From contig OZ024784.1 of the NCBI GenBank assembly GCA_964017065.1, forward strand, positions 7,297,152-7,361,151: a stretch of 64,000 bases of DNA. The letters run 5' to 3'. Below, one piece after another: positions 1-15,166 of the stretch. Below the pieces are notes generated by a model, which had not been told where the DNA came from, made no database searches, and saw only the letters and a list, made by a program, of their open reading frames with translations. Positions within the stretch are counted from its first letter, which is position 1; the number at the start of each line of letters is the position of its first letter. The stretch is from Haliclona indistincta. Taxonomy: Eukaryota; Porifera; Demospongiae; Haplosclerida; Chalinidae. The position numbers and the translations under genes were made by a program.

Positions 1-378
1 TTCTTTTATCTCCATCTAGAAGCTACTATTGTTTACACAAGATGGTTCTTGCTTGAATACTAGCTCTACCATCACTAGTTTACTGGATAGTGTACCATCT
101 GGGAGCACATTGAGATTTTGCTATCAAACATGATTATTAATAATTATTTTTGGGTGATACTATTGTTAGCAGTACCCATTACAACGTTCGTTGTTACTAT
201 TGTTAGCAGCAGCGTAGGCCGAACGCACGTGCTCATGTGAGACTGTGATTGCGACAACGAACAGTAACCACGCACTCTTTTCGTTGTTTGTTGCTACTTG
301 CGTTCATCTCCTACTAGCAGAAGAGAGTCGAGTTGGTATCATTGAACACGGATTCGATTCGCCTGTTTGTTGGTAGAG
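1..378. other. Upstream non-coding region of eIF6
   Basis: No gene is recognisable here. The stretch is AT-rich at first and then holds short related motifs around positions 180-300 (a GTTCGTTGTTACTATTG-like string and an imperfect inverted copy, GACAACGAACAGTAAC). It presumably carries the promoter and 5' untranslated region of the eIF6 gene that starts at 379. The end of a gene from further left cannot be excluded. Confidence 0.4.
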
Positions 379-1500
379 ATGGCTGTTCGTGTGCAGTTTG
401 AAGGAAACAATGAGGTCGGCGTGTTCTCTAAGCTAACCAACGCTTATTGTGTGGTAGCTATAGGTGGCTCTCAGAACTTCTATAGGTATGCATGTGATTA
501 TCTGGAAATTCCACTTGTAGATCTTACATTTTGCCCCTCCCCCACTTTAGTGTGTTTGAAGGAGAACTGTCAGAATCTATTCCAGTGGTTCATGCTTTAT
601 TAGGAGGTTGTAGAATAGTGGGTCGGCTCTGTGTAGGTAAGGTCTATTGCCTGAAATGTCAAAATTGAGTGTATGATTACAGGTAATAGGCATGGGTTAT
701 TAGTACCCAATACTACAACAGATCAGGTGAGCAGTAGAGGCGGCAGTGAGTGTATGTGTGTGAGACTGTGTCTCTCTCATCAGGAGCTACAACATTTAAG
801 AAATTCACTACCAGATAGTGTCAAGATACAACGAGTAGAAGAAAGGTTATCTGCGCTTGGAAATGTCATCTCTTGTAATGACTATGTTGCTTTAGTCCAT
901 CCTGATCTTGATCGAGTAAGTGTGTTTCTTCTGATGCTCTTATTTATTTCTATTTTAGGAGACGGAAGAGATTCTAGCAGACACACTGAAAGTAGAAGTG
1001 TTCAGACAGACTGTAGCTAGCAATGTACTCGTAGGAACATACTGTTGCTTTAGCAATAGAGGAGGATTGGTTAGAGTTAAATTGTATGACTGTGTGTCTA
1101 TATGACCACTAATGGTGTAGGTACACCCAAAGACCAAGATACAGGATCAAGATGAGCTGTCCTCACTCATACAGGTCCCATTAGTGGTGAGCGACACATG
1201 ATGTCACATAGAATATAACTGATGTTACAGCATCTATTATTGTCTTGTGCAGGCTGGTACTGTTAACAGAGGAAGTGATGTGATAGGAGCAGGTCTTGTA
1301 GTGAATGATTGGAGTGCATTCTGTGGTCTAGACACCACTAGCACTGAGCTATCAGTAATTGAGAGCGTGTTCAAACTGAGTGACCAAAAAGCACCTGCTG
1401 CTGCAGGAGACATGAGAGCTTCATTGGTGGAAAGGTGAGCTCAGTGTGCTGTGATTGGGAAGTTGTATTATTCATTTCTCTCTACTGCAGTATGGCATAA
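379..1500 (+). CDS. EIF6: Eukaryotic translation initiation factor 6
   Basis: Anti-association factor that binds the 60S ribosomal subunit and is needed for its maturation in nucleus and cytoplasm. The start [18 protein letters not shown] and later blocks ([51 protein letters not shown]) match the family along the whole length. Eight exons can be read: 379-485, 551-636, 683-726, 784-915, 959-1069, 1121-1186, 1253-1434 and a tiny last exon 1491-1500 that adds VESMA and the stop. All joins keep frame with GT-AG introns. The ATG at 379 is chosen because it gives the conserved MAVR start; the open frame extends slightly upstream without an ATG. The protein is about 245 residues, the normal size, and nothing is missing. 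It converges on the eIF2-beta gene 230 bases downstream. Confidence 0.96.
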
Positions 1501-1732
1501 ATCTATTTCGCTCATTCCTCCTTCTGTAACTTTGCACATGGTTATCCAGTTGTTGTGCTAACTACATGTAATTTATATTGTCTACATGAACATTCCTGCA
1601 ATCATTAATATATTATAGTGGTCAGCCACTGGAATTACAGTAAGTCCAGCATTCAGACAATTAGTGTTATAAATAATAATTGAAAATCACAAAACAATGT
1701 TACCACTATTATACGGAACATTATTACTGATA

Positions 1733-3097
1733 CTACTGTTTAGCTCTCAATTGCGCTCTATGAGAGGTGACTGCTTGGAAACCAGACTTGATGCTAGCCA
1801 CTGAGCAGCGACTACCACATGTTTCGCACTGAAGGAAAAACAGTCGACTGTCCTTCTGTAGGAATGTCTGAGGGGACTTGCATGTGTGACAGGTTACATA
1901 TTCCCCTATAAGGAGCAGGTGGATAGGATAGAAATAGAACAACTAAATTACACTCACTGATATATCTTCGGAGTACAGTTTCAATCTGTTTCTGTTGAAA
2001 TTTTCCTTTAATAATCAGTTGGTTGTTGCCATCGACTGATCCACTAGTACCCAGCTCAGCTAGTAGAAATGCTAATAAGTGCTTCGGTTGTCTGTGAAGC
2101 CTGCATAATTGATAAAGAATAATTAATATTGTGCAATTGGTGTTTTGTTTCCCACTAACATTTTGCAAATGTCAGTAAAGTTAGCAAAGGAAGTTTTCTT
2201 GGCTCCTACACGCACAACCTGTGGTGGCTTCATAACCAGTTTGGTCTTTCTGTCTACCATATTAGGATTCTTTTGTTTCATAATGCTAAATACTCTATCC
2301 AGTAGCTGTAATAAGGAGAAGATGGTACAACACGTGTTGATGCACACTCGCTGGTTACCTCTTCGTATGTATAGTCACGATCAGTTCCAGCCCAGGTCGA
2401 TGTATCAGTAGTATCAAGATCAATATCATCTCCTAATTCTGCACCCTCAGCTCCTGATTGCACACTAGTACTTGTATTATACACTCACACAGTACATACC
2501 TCTAGTTGCATCCTCCACATCATCTATTAAAACGTTCACAGACTCAAACCCATCGAATGTCACATTCTACAGTTGTGACAAGGCATTACTCCACATCATC
2601 AATAACCCACTCACCGGTCGTCTCCTCTTCTTCTTGAGAGGCAACTCATAGGAATAAGTTGCTATGGTGGCTTGTATCATTTCCTCTCTCATGTCTGAAG
2701 GTACTGCTGCTGTTGGTGATAAAGGTGACTGAGGAAACTCTGTTTGTTGCTGGACACTGGCCGACTCTACATGATTGGAGATTGGTTCTTCCTGGATTAG
2801 AGATAGTTGCAAGTTATGCTATAGTACTGCAATACAAGTGTGTACTGTATGTATCATAGGAACTCACTGCAGCTACATTATTTTCAGATGGTTGGCCCAC
2901 ACCCTGAGCGGCTAATGTAGCAGCTTCTACTTCTAACTTTGCAAAGTTTATTGCTCCCTTCTTTTTCTTCTTCTTTTTAGTCAGTAGCAGACTGGCCTGG
3001 GGACAAAGAAGTTATTGTAATTATATCATGTTATATTAGCTATGTAACATCATCCACAGTAACATCTCACTAGATCTGTGTCCACATCTTCGGTCAT
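1733..3097 (-). CDS. EIF2S2: Translation initiation factor eIF2 subunit beta
   Basis: Beta subunit of the eIF2 GTPase complex that brings initiator tRNA to the ribosome. Reading the minus strand from the ATG at 3097, it begins MTEDVDTDL. It then has a lysine block (TKKKKKKG near 2970), a second basic run (LKKKKRRRP near 2630) and an acidic segment. The conserved core follows ([55 protein letters not shown]), and the C-terminal zinc ribbon is C-x2-C ... C-x2-C (CHTC, then CETC). The lysine blocks are the family's contact for eIF5 and eIF2B-epsilon. About seven short exons are needed; the exact joins between about 2440 and 2870 are uncertain. The start lies 194 bases from the divergent DHX35 start, so the two probably share a promoter. 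Confidence 0.93.
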
Positions 3098-3291
3098 CGT
3101 GACTAGTAAAGAGAGCAGATAGCCAGCAGAGGTAGAGAGGGGTGTAGGATCCGATCAGTAGTGACCACGGTGTGAAAGACGTCCGATTGCGTCAGCCGAC
3201 ACGAGGAGAGCGTTCTAATTAAAGCGCGTTTGGTTTAACCCTCACGTGTTTGAGTATCGAGTTGTCAACAATATCTAGCTCTGTAAGAAAG
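3098..3291. promoter_or_regulatory. Divergent promoter eIF2-beta / DHX35
   Basis: Only 194 bases separate the two start codons, which point away from each other, so both 5' untranslated regions and both promoters must lie here. The stretch is moderately GC-rich with CpG-containing words near 3170-3215. No TATA box is obvious. Confidence 0.6.
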
Positions 3292-7114
<3,823 letters not shown>

Positions 7115-7139
7115 AATTTTTATTCAATTTTTTTTAAAG

Positions 7140-8209
7140 ATGGCTGCTCGTACACGCTTTCGCCAGCTTTTCGGTTCCCTCGGTCGTCCTGCGGTTGTTG
7201 GCATGGTGCATGTGAAAGCATTGCCTGGTAGGCTAGCTAGTTAGATATTGTAAATGTGCCAATCGTATTCAGGCACACCGAAGCACTGTTTACCACTGGA
7301 GCAAGTAATAGAATGTGCTTGCATGGAGGCGGAACTGTATTGGAAGCATAACCTGGTAACAGCCAAGCATGGTTAACTAGCTGTGCCGATATACTGACTA
7401 ATGCAGGATGCTGTGCTGGTGGAAAATATGCACGACGTGCCGTATGTACGGCCACCAGCACCGCTGGAGCTAGTGAGCACCATGACACGTGTGTGCTCTG
7501 AGGTGAGACGTGTGCTGGGAGACAGCCTTGTTATGGGAGTACAGTTATTGGCTGGTAAGTTTATTCACTACGAACATGAATTTATGTTCAAAAATCACAA
7601 CTTATCATGACCTTTCAAATTTCAAACGTTGTTTGTCTTGGGCATGTAGGGTGCAACAAGGAAGCTTTGGCAGTATCATTGGCCAGCGGAGGTAGTTTCA
7701 TCAGAGCTGAGGGATTTGTGTTTGCACATGTGTCAGATGAGGGGTGGATTGATGGGTGTGCTGGTGATTTGTTACGATATCGTAAAACATTAGGTGCCAA
7801 GGACATTCTTGTACTCACTGATATAAAGAAAAAGCACAGGTATTAATAGATAGTGCTGAGTAACATGTCATCGTGTTTTGTAATACTGTACTGTAGTTCT
7901 CATGCAATAACAGCTGATGTCAACATATCAGAAACTGCTCGAGCTGCTGAGTTTTTCCTGAGTGATGGAGTGGTTGTGACTGGCATATCTACTGGAGACT
8001 GTGTTGATAGTGTGGAATTTGAAACAGTCCTCAAGACTGTCAGTGTTCCAGTTATCATCGGTTCTGGAGTTACAGTGGAAAACATTCATCAATTTCGATC
8101 GGCTGATGCAATAATTGTTGGCTCATATTTCAAGCATGGTGGAGTGTGGTGGAATGAAATTAGTGAAGGAAGAGTGTCTACTTTAATGGCTGCATTTCAT
8201 AACTGCTAA
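7140..8209 (+). CDS. BtpA family protein (F13E9.13-like)
   Basis: Member of the BtpA family (TIM-barrel fold), known in cyanobacteria for photosystem I biogenesis. In animals the function is unknown and the name 'uncharacterized protein F13E9.13, mitochondrial' is used. Visible exons give MAARTRFRQLFGSLGRPAVV, GMVHVKALPG, VIECACMEAELYWKHNLDAVLVENMHD, the strongly conserved GVQLLAGCNKEALAVSLASG, FIRAEGFVFAHVSDEGW, LTDIKKKHSSHAI, DGVVVTGISTG, VPVIIGSGVTVENI and ADAIIVGSYFKHGG. About 275 residues, complete. The basic, Arg-rich N-terminus could target mitochondria, but this is inferred. The ATG at 7140 is preceded at once by a pyrimidine tract and AAAG, resembling a 3' splice site, and lies 25 bases after the DHX35 stop. 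Polyadenylation signals AATAAA are at 8378 and 8410. Confidence 0.9.
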
Positions 8210-8483
8210 TAAGATGTAGCTGTTTCCTCAAGCGGCTAACTATGTTTCAAAAGTCAACTACCCTTGGCATTCATGCCTTGTACTAACATGGTTATGATCA
8301 TCTTATGGTGGGTGAATCAGTATGTGACATTCCTGTAAACTCAATTTCACAATATTTTTATGACTTGATACACAAACAATAAAGATCTAACTATACTGTA
8401 GTCTCTATAAATAAAGATTTCTCTGCAACTGTGGTTCAATATGCCATTCTACTACTAGTATCAAAAGTGTCTGATGGATTCTG

Positions 8484-9156
8484 TTAACATCTCCTACGAC
8501 CTGCCTTTACTCCACAGTGCTGTATCTTATATGTCTTTTTGCCTCGTACGACTCGAATGTGTGACTGGTTTTGTCTGTGCATAATTTTACGACCAGGTGG
8601 TTTGGTTTGGGAGATCTGTAAAGGAGGCTTGCTAACGTGCACTGGGATGCCTAATTGAGATGCAAGTTGCAGTCTGCGTGTCTGTTCGGCTCGAGTAGCT
8701 TGAGTACGTAATACAAGTTCAGTGGACTGTGGGCCTGTTGTAGTATCCTGTGTCTCTTGGTTGCCAAGTTCATCTTCATGATCACTCCTTGTGGCTGAGC
8801 TAGGACGCTGAGTGTAGACAGACATGGTAGGGTGTTCAATGAGGAGGTTCTCTCTGGACGAGTGAGTGTCTGGAGGAGTGCTCCTGATACGAAATCGAGG
8901 AGATGGAGTGACCACCCATGAACTCTCGGAACAAACTGATTCGTTGTCATCTGTTAGAACAGAAAGCGTTAAGTTATCATGCAGCATTTAATTTCGTACC
9001 GCAGACTGCGGTATATTAAAAGTATTACTTACCCACGTCAGTGGCAATACTTATCACAAGCCAGTCTCCTGCTTCTTCAGCTGTAGCGTGTTCCAAAGGC
9101 TCTTTTGGCGATTCGTCACTTTCTACTATCGGAGATCGCTGAAACAAACTGGCCAT
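8484..9156 (-). CDS. TP53INP: TP53INP-like nuclear/autophagy protein
   Basis: Homologue of tumour protein p53-inducible nuclear proteins 1/2, which in vertebrates bind Atg8/LC3 proteins and act in autophagy and as transcription coactivators. Exon 1 (about 9036-9156) encodes MASLFQRSP followed by an acidic region ending in EEAGDWLVISI, which fits the LC3-interacting motif (W-x-x-I/L with acidic flank; here DWLVI). Exon 2 (8484 to about 8953) opens with DDNESVCSESSWVVTPSPRF and carries RENLLIEHPTMSVYTQ, a near-exact match to the family box ENLLIEHPSMSVY. The C-terminus is basic (HIRVVRGKKTYKIQ, KAGRRRC) and may serve nuclear or nucleolar targeting. The splice keeps frame (DV|DDNE). The gene shares a 620-base divergent region with cyclin E. 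Confidence 0.85.
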
Positions 9157-9779
9157 GTAGGAGATCATTTTGACGGGTCACAGATAGTGTCTTGTGGCGA
9201 TTTAGATAAACAAGAAACTACTGAAACATCAAGTGTAATGAAGCCGGTAGTTCTAAAAACACGAAGAACAAGTAGTGGGGACTTGGTACCGATTTTACTA
9301 GGAGAAAGTTGCGTCAGTGTGCGTTTCCGTAGAGTTTGTTTACATGCCGATCATACCGCCTAGTCACGCCCACATCAACGCATGCGCGCCACACTCGCGC
9401 GGCAAAACTTGAACTATTTGCCGCCAACTATTGCCGCGCACACACTTTTACCGCGCTCATCTTTGACGACGAGTAGATCGTGACTAGCTGCCAGCCTAGC
9501 CAGCTGAGGTTCACCATAGGATTCACCTCGAGTTGTCTTGTATTGATTCTCTATACCAAGCGTTCTTGCGTTTTGTTCACTGATATAACTGACTAAAGCC
9601 TTTTCTACGTGGCAAACATCAATTCAAGGTCACCTCGTTTAAGCTGGCGCCAACCAGAAGCGGTTAGAAAAAAAGAACGCAGTGGTTGCCACGGCTGTCT
9701 TCTTTCTGACTATCAACTAAGAACAAAGCGAACGTGTTCGTTCCAAGAATCAAGTTTCTGACAGTCTGTCTGACTAGCG
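9157..9779. promoter_or_regulatory. Divergent promoter TP53INP / cyclin E with E2F-site cluster
   Basis: Between the two divergent start codons. Positions 9399-9406 (minus strand) and 9417-9424 (plus strand) both read TTTGCCGC, fitting the E2F consensus TTTSSCGC. Two one-base variants, ATTGCCGC at 9430-9437 and TTTACCGC at 9447-9454, follow on the plus strand. All four sit within 56 bases in a CpG-rich patch. E2F control of cyclin E is well established in animals, so these are probably real sites; which of the two genes they serve is not shown by the sequence alone. Confidence 0.6.
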
Positions 9780-11971
9780 ATGAGCACTGTTACTTTGCGT
9801 CCGAGGAACAAAAGGCGTGTTGTTTCCGACGAGGTTAGTTAATATGTCTGGTCCTGTGGTCTGATAAAGCTATAGCAATGTGTAGAACAAGTATATATTT
9901 TTTATTCCTTATAATTATAATTTTATCCCATTAGAACAAAGAACCAATATCAAAGAGAAGCAAATCAAGGCAGACTGCTACTGATTCCAAGATTGATTGT
10001 GAAATGGTAAATATTTGTGCGTGTGTGGTGGTTCGCTTCGTTGTTGTTGTTGTCTAGTTCCAAGCCTCCAAGAAACTCCCGCCTAATCTATTATGAATAC
10101 TATTTTACAGTACACATTCCACACTTTAGCGAAACGTATTAATGCTCTTTCATTCCTCTCGCCTCTTTTTCCCTACAGCAAAGATCTCGCGAGATGCAGA
10201 CGTTTGTCGCAGGACAGAATTCTCTAGAGATCCTCTCCTGTAGAGAAAATCTCCCTGCAACACTCAAACTCAAGGGACACGCCTACCCCAGTCAGCTGTA
10301 CCACCGGCCCATCCCCTCTGAACAGCAGCTGCAGGAGAACATACCACCCGGACCCGCTCCTTTCAAACACAGCAAAACAACCAGAAAGCCCACGCTAACG
10401 CATTGCACTAGAGCGCTGGCTAGCTCCGTGCAGTCTTTTCGAACAAACTCGTTTCCTGTCGGCCTTACTCCCTCCCCTCTGCCTGAATTGAGTTGGACAG
10501 ATTCAGACGCTCTCTGGCACCGTATGCGTGCCAAGGACTCGTGCATGGCGGCACCAGAGACCGACTTGCTGTCCCGCCACCCCCTTATACTGCCAAACAT
10601 GCGCACTATTCTCTTGGACTGGATGCTCGAGGTGAGTGAGTACTACTATTGTAGCACATGTGCAACTAATGAACTTAGTCTTCTGTGGGATAGATAAGTC
10701 TGTGCGTGTTTGTATAACCTGCCCCTTCTGGTAGCAGGAAGGCCTGATATTGTGTGTTAATAACAGCCTCTAGTGATAGTCCATACATGTTGTACAAACC
10801 TGCTTTTGATACAATTATAATGCTGCAGGTGTGTGAAGAGTACAAGCAACATAGAGAGACCTACTATTTGGCAATGAACATTTACGATAGATACATGGAC
10901 ACATCCTTCAATATTCAAAAGGAGCAGTTGCAGTTGATCGGAATAACGTGTCTTTTTATTGCCTCCAAAATAGAGGTATTAAAATATTGTGTGTTTTTTT
11001 TTAACAAAGTCATGACATACATTGCTCTTCAGGAAATTTACCCACCCAAAGTCAATGATTTTGCATATGTTACTGATGGTGCATGCTCTACTCAGCAAAT
11101 TCTTGATGCTGAACTGAACATCTGCAAGGTGAGTATCTAATAATAACCTGATGATTTTATTATGCAAACCTCAATCTTCCTTTTTACCTCCCCCTTCTCC
11201 CTCCCTTTCCTTTGACCTCTTCTCTCTCTAAAGGCATTAAATTGGAGACTTTCTGAGCATATCACTGTCAACACCTGGATGAATACATATCTCCAGTTAA
11301 CAAGTACTTATTTTCGGCCACCCGGCCTCAAGGCTAAAGAATTTGAATACCCGGCCTATTCTGCTCTAGAATTTATACGAGCCATGCAGGTCAGTTTTTA
11401 CATAATTATATCCATTCTGTTAATAATAGTGATTGTGTGCAGGTATTAGATTTAGGTATGCTCAACATTTGCTGTCGTCAGTTCTCAAGCAGCATTTTAG
11501 CTGCATCTGCCCTCTTTCTTGTATCTGAAAAGTGCCAACAACACTTGAAGCTTATTACAGGTTAGCACATACATTTGCTAATATACTGCCAGTGAGTATT
11601 CTTCATTCTTTCTCCAGGTCTTCAGCTCAGTGACATCAGTGTGTGCGTACAGTGGCTATCACCTTATTCCACTGTCATCATCAGAAGAGGTCACTGTACT
11701 CAGAAGTCCTTCAGAGGAGTAAGTGTCCATGTTCTTTTATCCATTGGTTGTTACTCTCTACATACTATATCAGGTATTTCCACAGGATGCCCACAACATA
11801 CAGACACATGATATAACATTGGCAATGCTTGATGAAGTCATCGATCAACAGCGCTATCAGGAACAGCAGATGGATTGTTCTCTCCACTCTGTCCCAGAGT
11901 GCTCTGCATTCATGACCCCACCGAGACAAGAGCGGAGGTTTTTAGCTCCTCTAAACAGCACAACAGTGTAG
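9780..11971 (+). CDS. CCNE: G1/S-specific cyclin E
   Basis: Activating subunit of CDK2 for entry into S phase, acting in the nucleus. The N-terminus (MSTVTLRPRNKRRVVSDE, NKEPISKRSKSRQ) is basic and NLS-like. The cyclin box spans exons from about 10590: MRTILLDWMLE|VCEEYKQHRETYYLAMNIYDRYM, QLIGITCLFIASKIE|EIYPPKVNDFAYVTDGACS, LDAELNICK|ALNWRLSEHITV. The second cyclin fold is also present. The C-terminal family signature is there (SISV-type block DISVCVQWLSPY, then FPQDAHNIQTHD, matching the family's HNIQTH). The tail carries FMTPPRQERR, at the position of the Fbw7 phosphodegron of human cyclin E (LLTPPQSGK). About ten exons, some 460 residues, stop TAG at 11969-11971. AATAAA lies at about 12177. 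Confidence 0.93.
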
Positions 11972-12219
11972 CAGCTAGAATCACTTAGATACTCACTAGG
12001 AGTTACTAAACACAACAACGTACACACTACAAAATGTGTGTGTTCAAGAGCAAATTTTATTTATGTTTCTGAATTTCTCTACAGTTTACACATTATTAGT
12101 TTATTATTGTGATAACCAAGTAATATTGCATTCTATTGTAAAGCCATGCATTATCTTCACTAACACTTATCAATCTCAATAAAATTAAACAAAAACATCA
12201 TTTGAACAACAATATGAGA

Positions 12220-13510
12220 TCATGAATAATGTTGTCTTGCTGATTTAAATTTGGACACTTTTCTTCGAGTCTCCTGTGACAGTAAACAAGTGTGTCACAC
12301 TTTATGCACACAATCTCCTCACCTGTTGTGGTGCTTGAGACGATGGACTTTTCTCAACAACACGTCCTGAAAATGGCTACAAGGCAAATTACAAAGAGTA
12401 TTGTTACCAACACACCTGAGCAAGAGACTGTGATGCCACACGAACACTTGATTGATCTGGCACAACAGACCTAGTTAACTCTGGATCCCAGCTCACATGT
12501 TTATCAGCAACCACAGATTGTGAATCATCCTCAGTATTATGCTTCGGACTATGTCCAAGTTTGGTAAATATGTCCGCTGGAGTCATGAAGCATGCACTAT
12601 CTCTCTCAAACAAATCTTTCTCGTCTCCACTGCTGTCCATTAGGGTGTGTTGAACTGGAATGTTGATTGGTAAACATAAATCCTCGTCGCTACTGTCTTC
12701 TTTCTCAGCTCTCAAATATTCTTCCTCTTCCTTCTCTAGTTCCTCCAGTCTTTTCCATACTTCACGATCGCTCATCTCGGCTGGCTTCCTTGCTCTACGA
12801 ACTTTGATACAAACATAATGTAATCATCACATGCATGCTACCTTTTTGTCCACTATCAAGTTTAGAATCACACTGCTCAACAATATTGACTGTGTCCTGT
12901 AAAAATAATAATAGGAAGAAACACAGAATCACGGGAGACCTCATCATGTAGACTAGTAGCAAACATCATTCTAGCCTCAAGATCAGACAAGTTCTGTCTT
13001 TCTAGCTCCAACTGTTTCAAAACATCTATCATGAAACACTCAATGATGATAACAACAATAGCATGATCACTCACACAATCGCCTCCTCTCAGCCACACCC
13101 ACAGCCTTTTGAGCTGTTCTCTTAGCAAACCAGTTGTCACCTAACAGTACCAGTATTTCATTAGTATGGTATATCTGGCCTGGCATGTATGCAAAGCGAC
13201 CCATGGGTACCTATTGGATGCATGTAAACATGTTGAATGAAGACGAATAATGCTGCATGTAAACATATTTACCATCACATCATGCTGAAGACGGTCAGGT
13301 AGGCTTTGTAGCCGCTCCTGCACACTCTGATAGTCATTCTTGTGCTGTTCCCTGCAAACACATCTCCAGTGCATTGTATTGACTCTTACTATGACTCACC
13401 ACTTTCTTATTCTATCTTTTGATCTTGATATTTCCTGTACTAATGTAGTACTGTCAGACCGTTACTATAGTACAGCTCACTTTCATGTGCTCTCGCTGTA
13501 GTCTCTCCAT
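12220..13510 (-). CDS. URI1: Unconventional prefoldin RPB5 interactor (URI1)
   Basis: Prefoldin-like alpha subunit of the URI/R2TP complex that binds RPB5 and assists RNA polymerase assembly and TOR-dependent gene control. The start MERLQREHMK at 13510 is followed by EQHKNDYQSVQERLQSLPDR and VPMGRFAYMPGQIYHTNEI, LVLLGDNWFAKRTAQKAVGV: the prefoldin-type helix-hairpin-helix core. Then come NLSDLEARMMF, the charged helix SDREVWKRLEELEKEEEEY, an acidic Ser/Asp stretch, TPADIFTKLG, and the hallmark C-terminal box. That box is split by an intron (AFSGRVVEKSP, then ETRRKVSKFKSAR before the stop at 12220-12222). It is shorter than the human protein, mainly because the acidic linker is reduced. It is divergent from MRPL3 with only 83 bases between start codons. 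Confidence 0.9.
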
Positions 13511-13593
13511 TTCCGTACACGTTTATGTTTCATCCGAGCTGGCCAATGAAAACGCTCTAAATGTTCGTGTCACTTAGTTCACGTGTTCCGATA
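13511..13593. promoter_or_regulatory. 83-base divergent promoter URI1 / MRPL3
   Basis: The start codons of URI1 (minus, 13510) and MRPL3 (plus, 13594) are 83 bases apart, so the region must hold both promoters and both 5' leaders, or the transcripts overlap. A CACGTG E-box lies at about 13580-13585. Confidence 0.6.
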
Positions 13594-15166
13594 ATGGCGT
13601 CCCTGTGGAAAGTTTTACCAACGCGGACAATGTGGCGCTTAGCAAGACTACCATCTTGTCTTACACCACTAAATCAACGTCATTGTTCGGTAGCGATAGA
13701 TAAGGAACAAGGACAAACCAATGGTACTGACAGACTATGGTCCATGTACTCACTTTTCTTTCAAACATAGTAGAAAATGTTCCATGGACCTCTCATTCTC
13801 GTAGGACTGGCGTGATAGCCATTAAGTTAGGCATGACACACTTGTGGAGCAAGAACGGTGCCAGACTGCCTGTCACTTTGCTTCAAGTACGTACACCAGC
13901 AATCCAGTGACTCAGTACGCATGTTATGTGGTGTGGTGGTTATGATTCAGGTTGCTGATAATCAAGTCATGATGGTGAGAACAAAAGAGAAACACGGATA
14001 CAGTGCTTTGCAAGTGGCAGGGCTTAATCAGCCTAAGATCAGAAATGTAGACTTCCAAGTATTATGTACGATTCTATTTTTATTTCCTATTTGTAGGTAC
14101 CCCGGTCTACAATGGGTGAGTTTAGAAAGGCTGGTATTCCTGCTAAAAGAAGAATATGTGAGTTCAGAGTGAGCGAGGACGCTGTCCTTCCAGTTGGCAC
14201 AGCTCTTACTGCTGCTCACTTTGTGCCAGGACAGCATGTAGATGTGCAGGCCAAGGGGTAAGTAATACTGCATATAATAGGTTAAACATTATGTTCGAGG
14301 TGTCTACAGAGTATTAGATCTCTGCGGAAACTGATGTGTAAACACCCAAAGAGGTAGCGTAAAGGCGTCTATTTGATGATCTAAAACTCCATGGACACTG
14401 ACATAATTAAACTATACCTGCGCTCAATGAGAGCCTATAAAAGTTGTCGGAGTTGAACTACAGCATGTTGTTTGAACGACAGTTTTGTTTATGACATTAT
14501 TTTAGTTGTGGTTATTAACTACTTGGTTAAGTTAAAACCAGAGAGTATCTACATTTTGCAAGAATTCCACTTTATTCTCCTTAGCTGTGGTCTAATATGG
14601 CTACCAGTGTATAAGTTCACTATCATTACAGTATTGATAAAGGATTTCAAGGTGTGATGAAGAGACATGGAATGAAGGGTCAGCCAAGAACACACGGGGT
14701 AACCAAGACCCATAGGAAGATGGGAGCAACTGGTGGAGGAGGGGTGAGAGATGAACATTGGGAAGACAACCTCATTGTTTTCTTGATAGAACCCTGGTAG
14801 GACTTTTCCTGGCAAAAAAATGGCAGGAAGAATGGGTGGAAAACGAGTGACCACACTCAGTTTAAAAGTTAGCTAGAATGATTGAAGAATTATTTTTACG
14901 TCACAAAACAGGTATATCGTATCAACTATCGCTTTGGAGTGCTCTATGTGGAAGGTGCTGTACCCGGGCGCAAAAATAAATTTGTGAGAGTGACTGATGC
15001 CATGCGTGTTCCACATGCCTCTCCTCCTCCTTTCCCTACTTTTGTCAACTCTACTCTCGACACTCTACCTGATGAAGTATACTCTAATGATGTACACATT
15101 CCTCATGAACCATCTCTAGTGTTTCCAGATACATCACCATCCCCTACCAACACAGGTAGGAAATAG
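13594..15166 (+). CDS. MRPL3: Mitochondrial ribosomal protein uL3m
   Basis: Large-subunit protein of the mitochondrial ribosome (bacterial L3 family). The N-terminus [20 protein letters not shown] is rich in Arg and hydroxylated residues without acids, a good mitochondrial presequence. The body has [19 protein letters not shown] (about 13803), [19 protein letters not shown], the L3 core [57 protein letters not shown] and [17 protein letters not shown]. These are the residues that line the peptidyl-transferase side of L3 proteins. About eight exons; stop at 15164-15166. AATAAA is found near 15500. It appears complete and of usual length. Confidence 0.92.
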
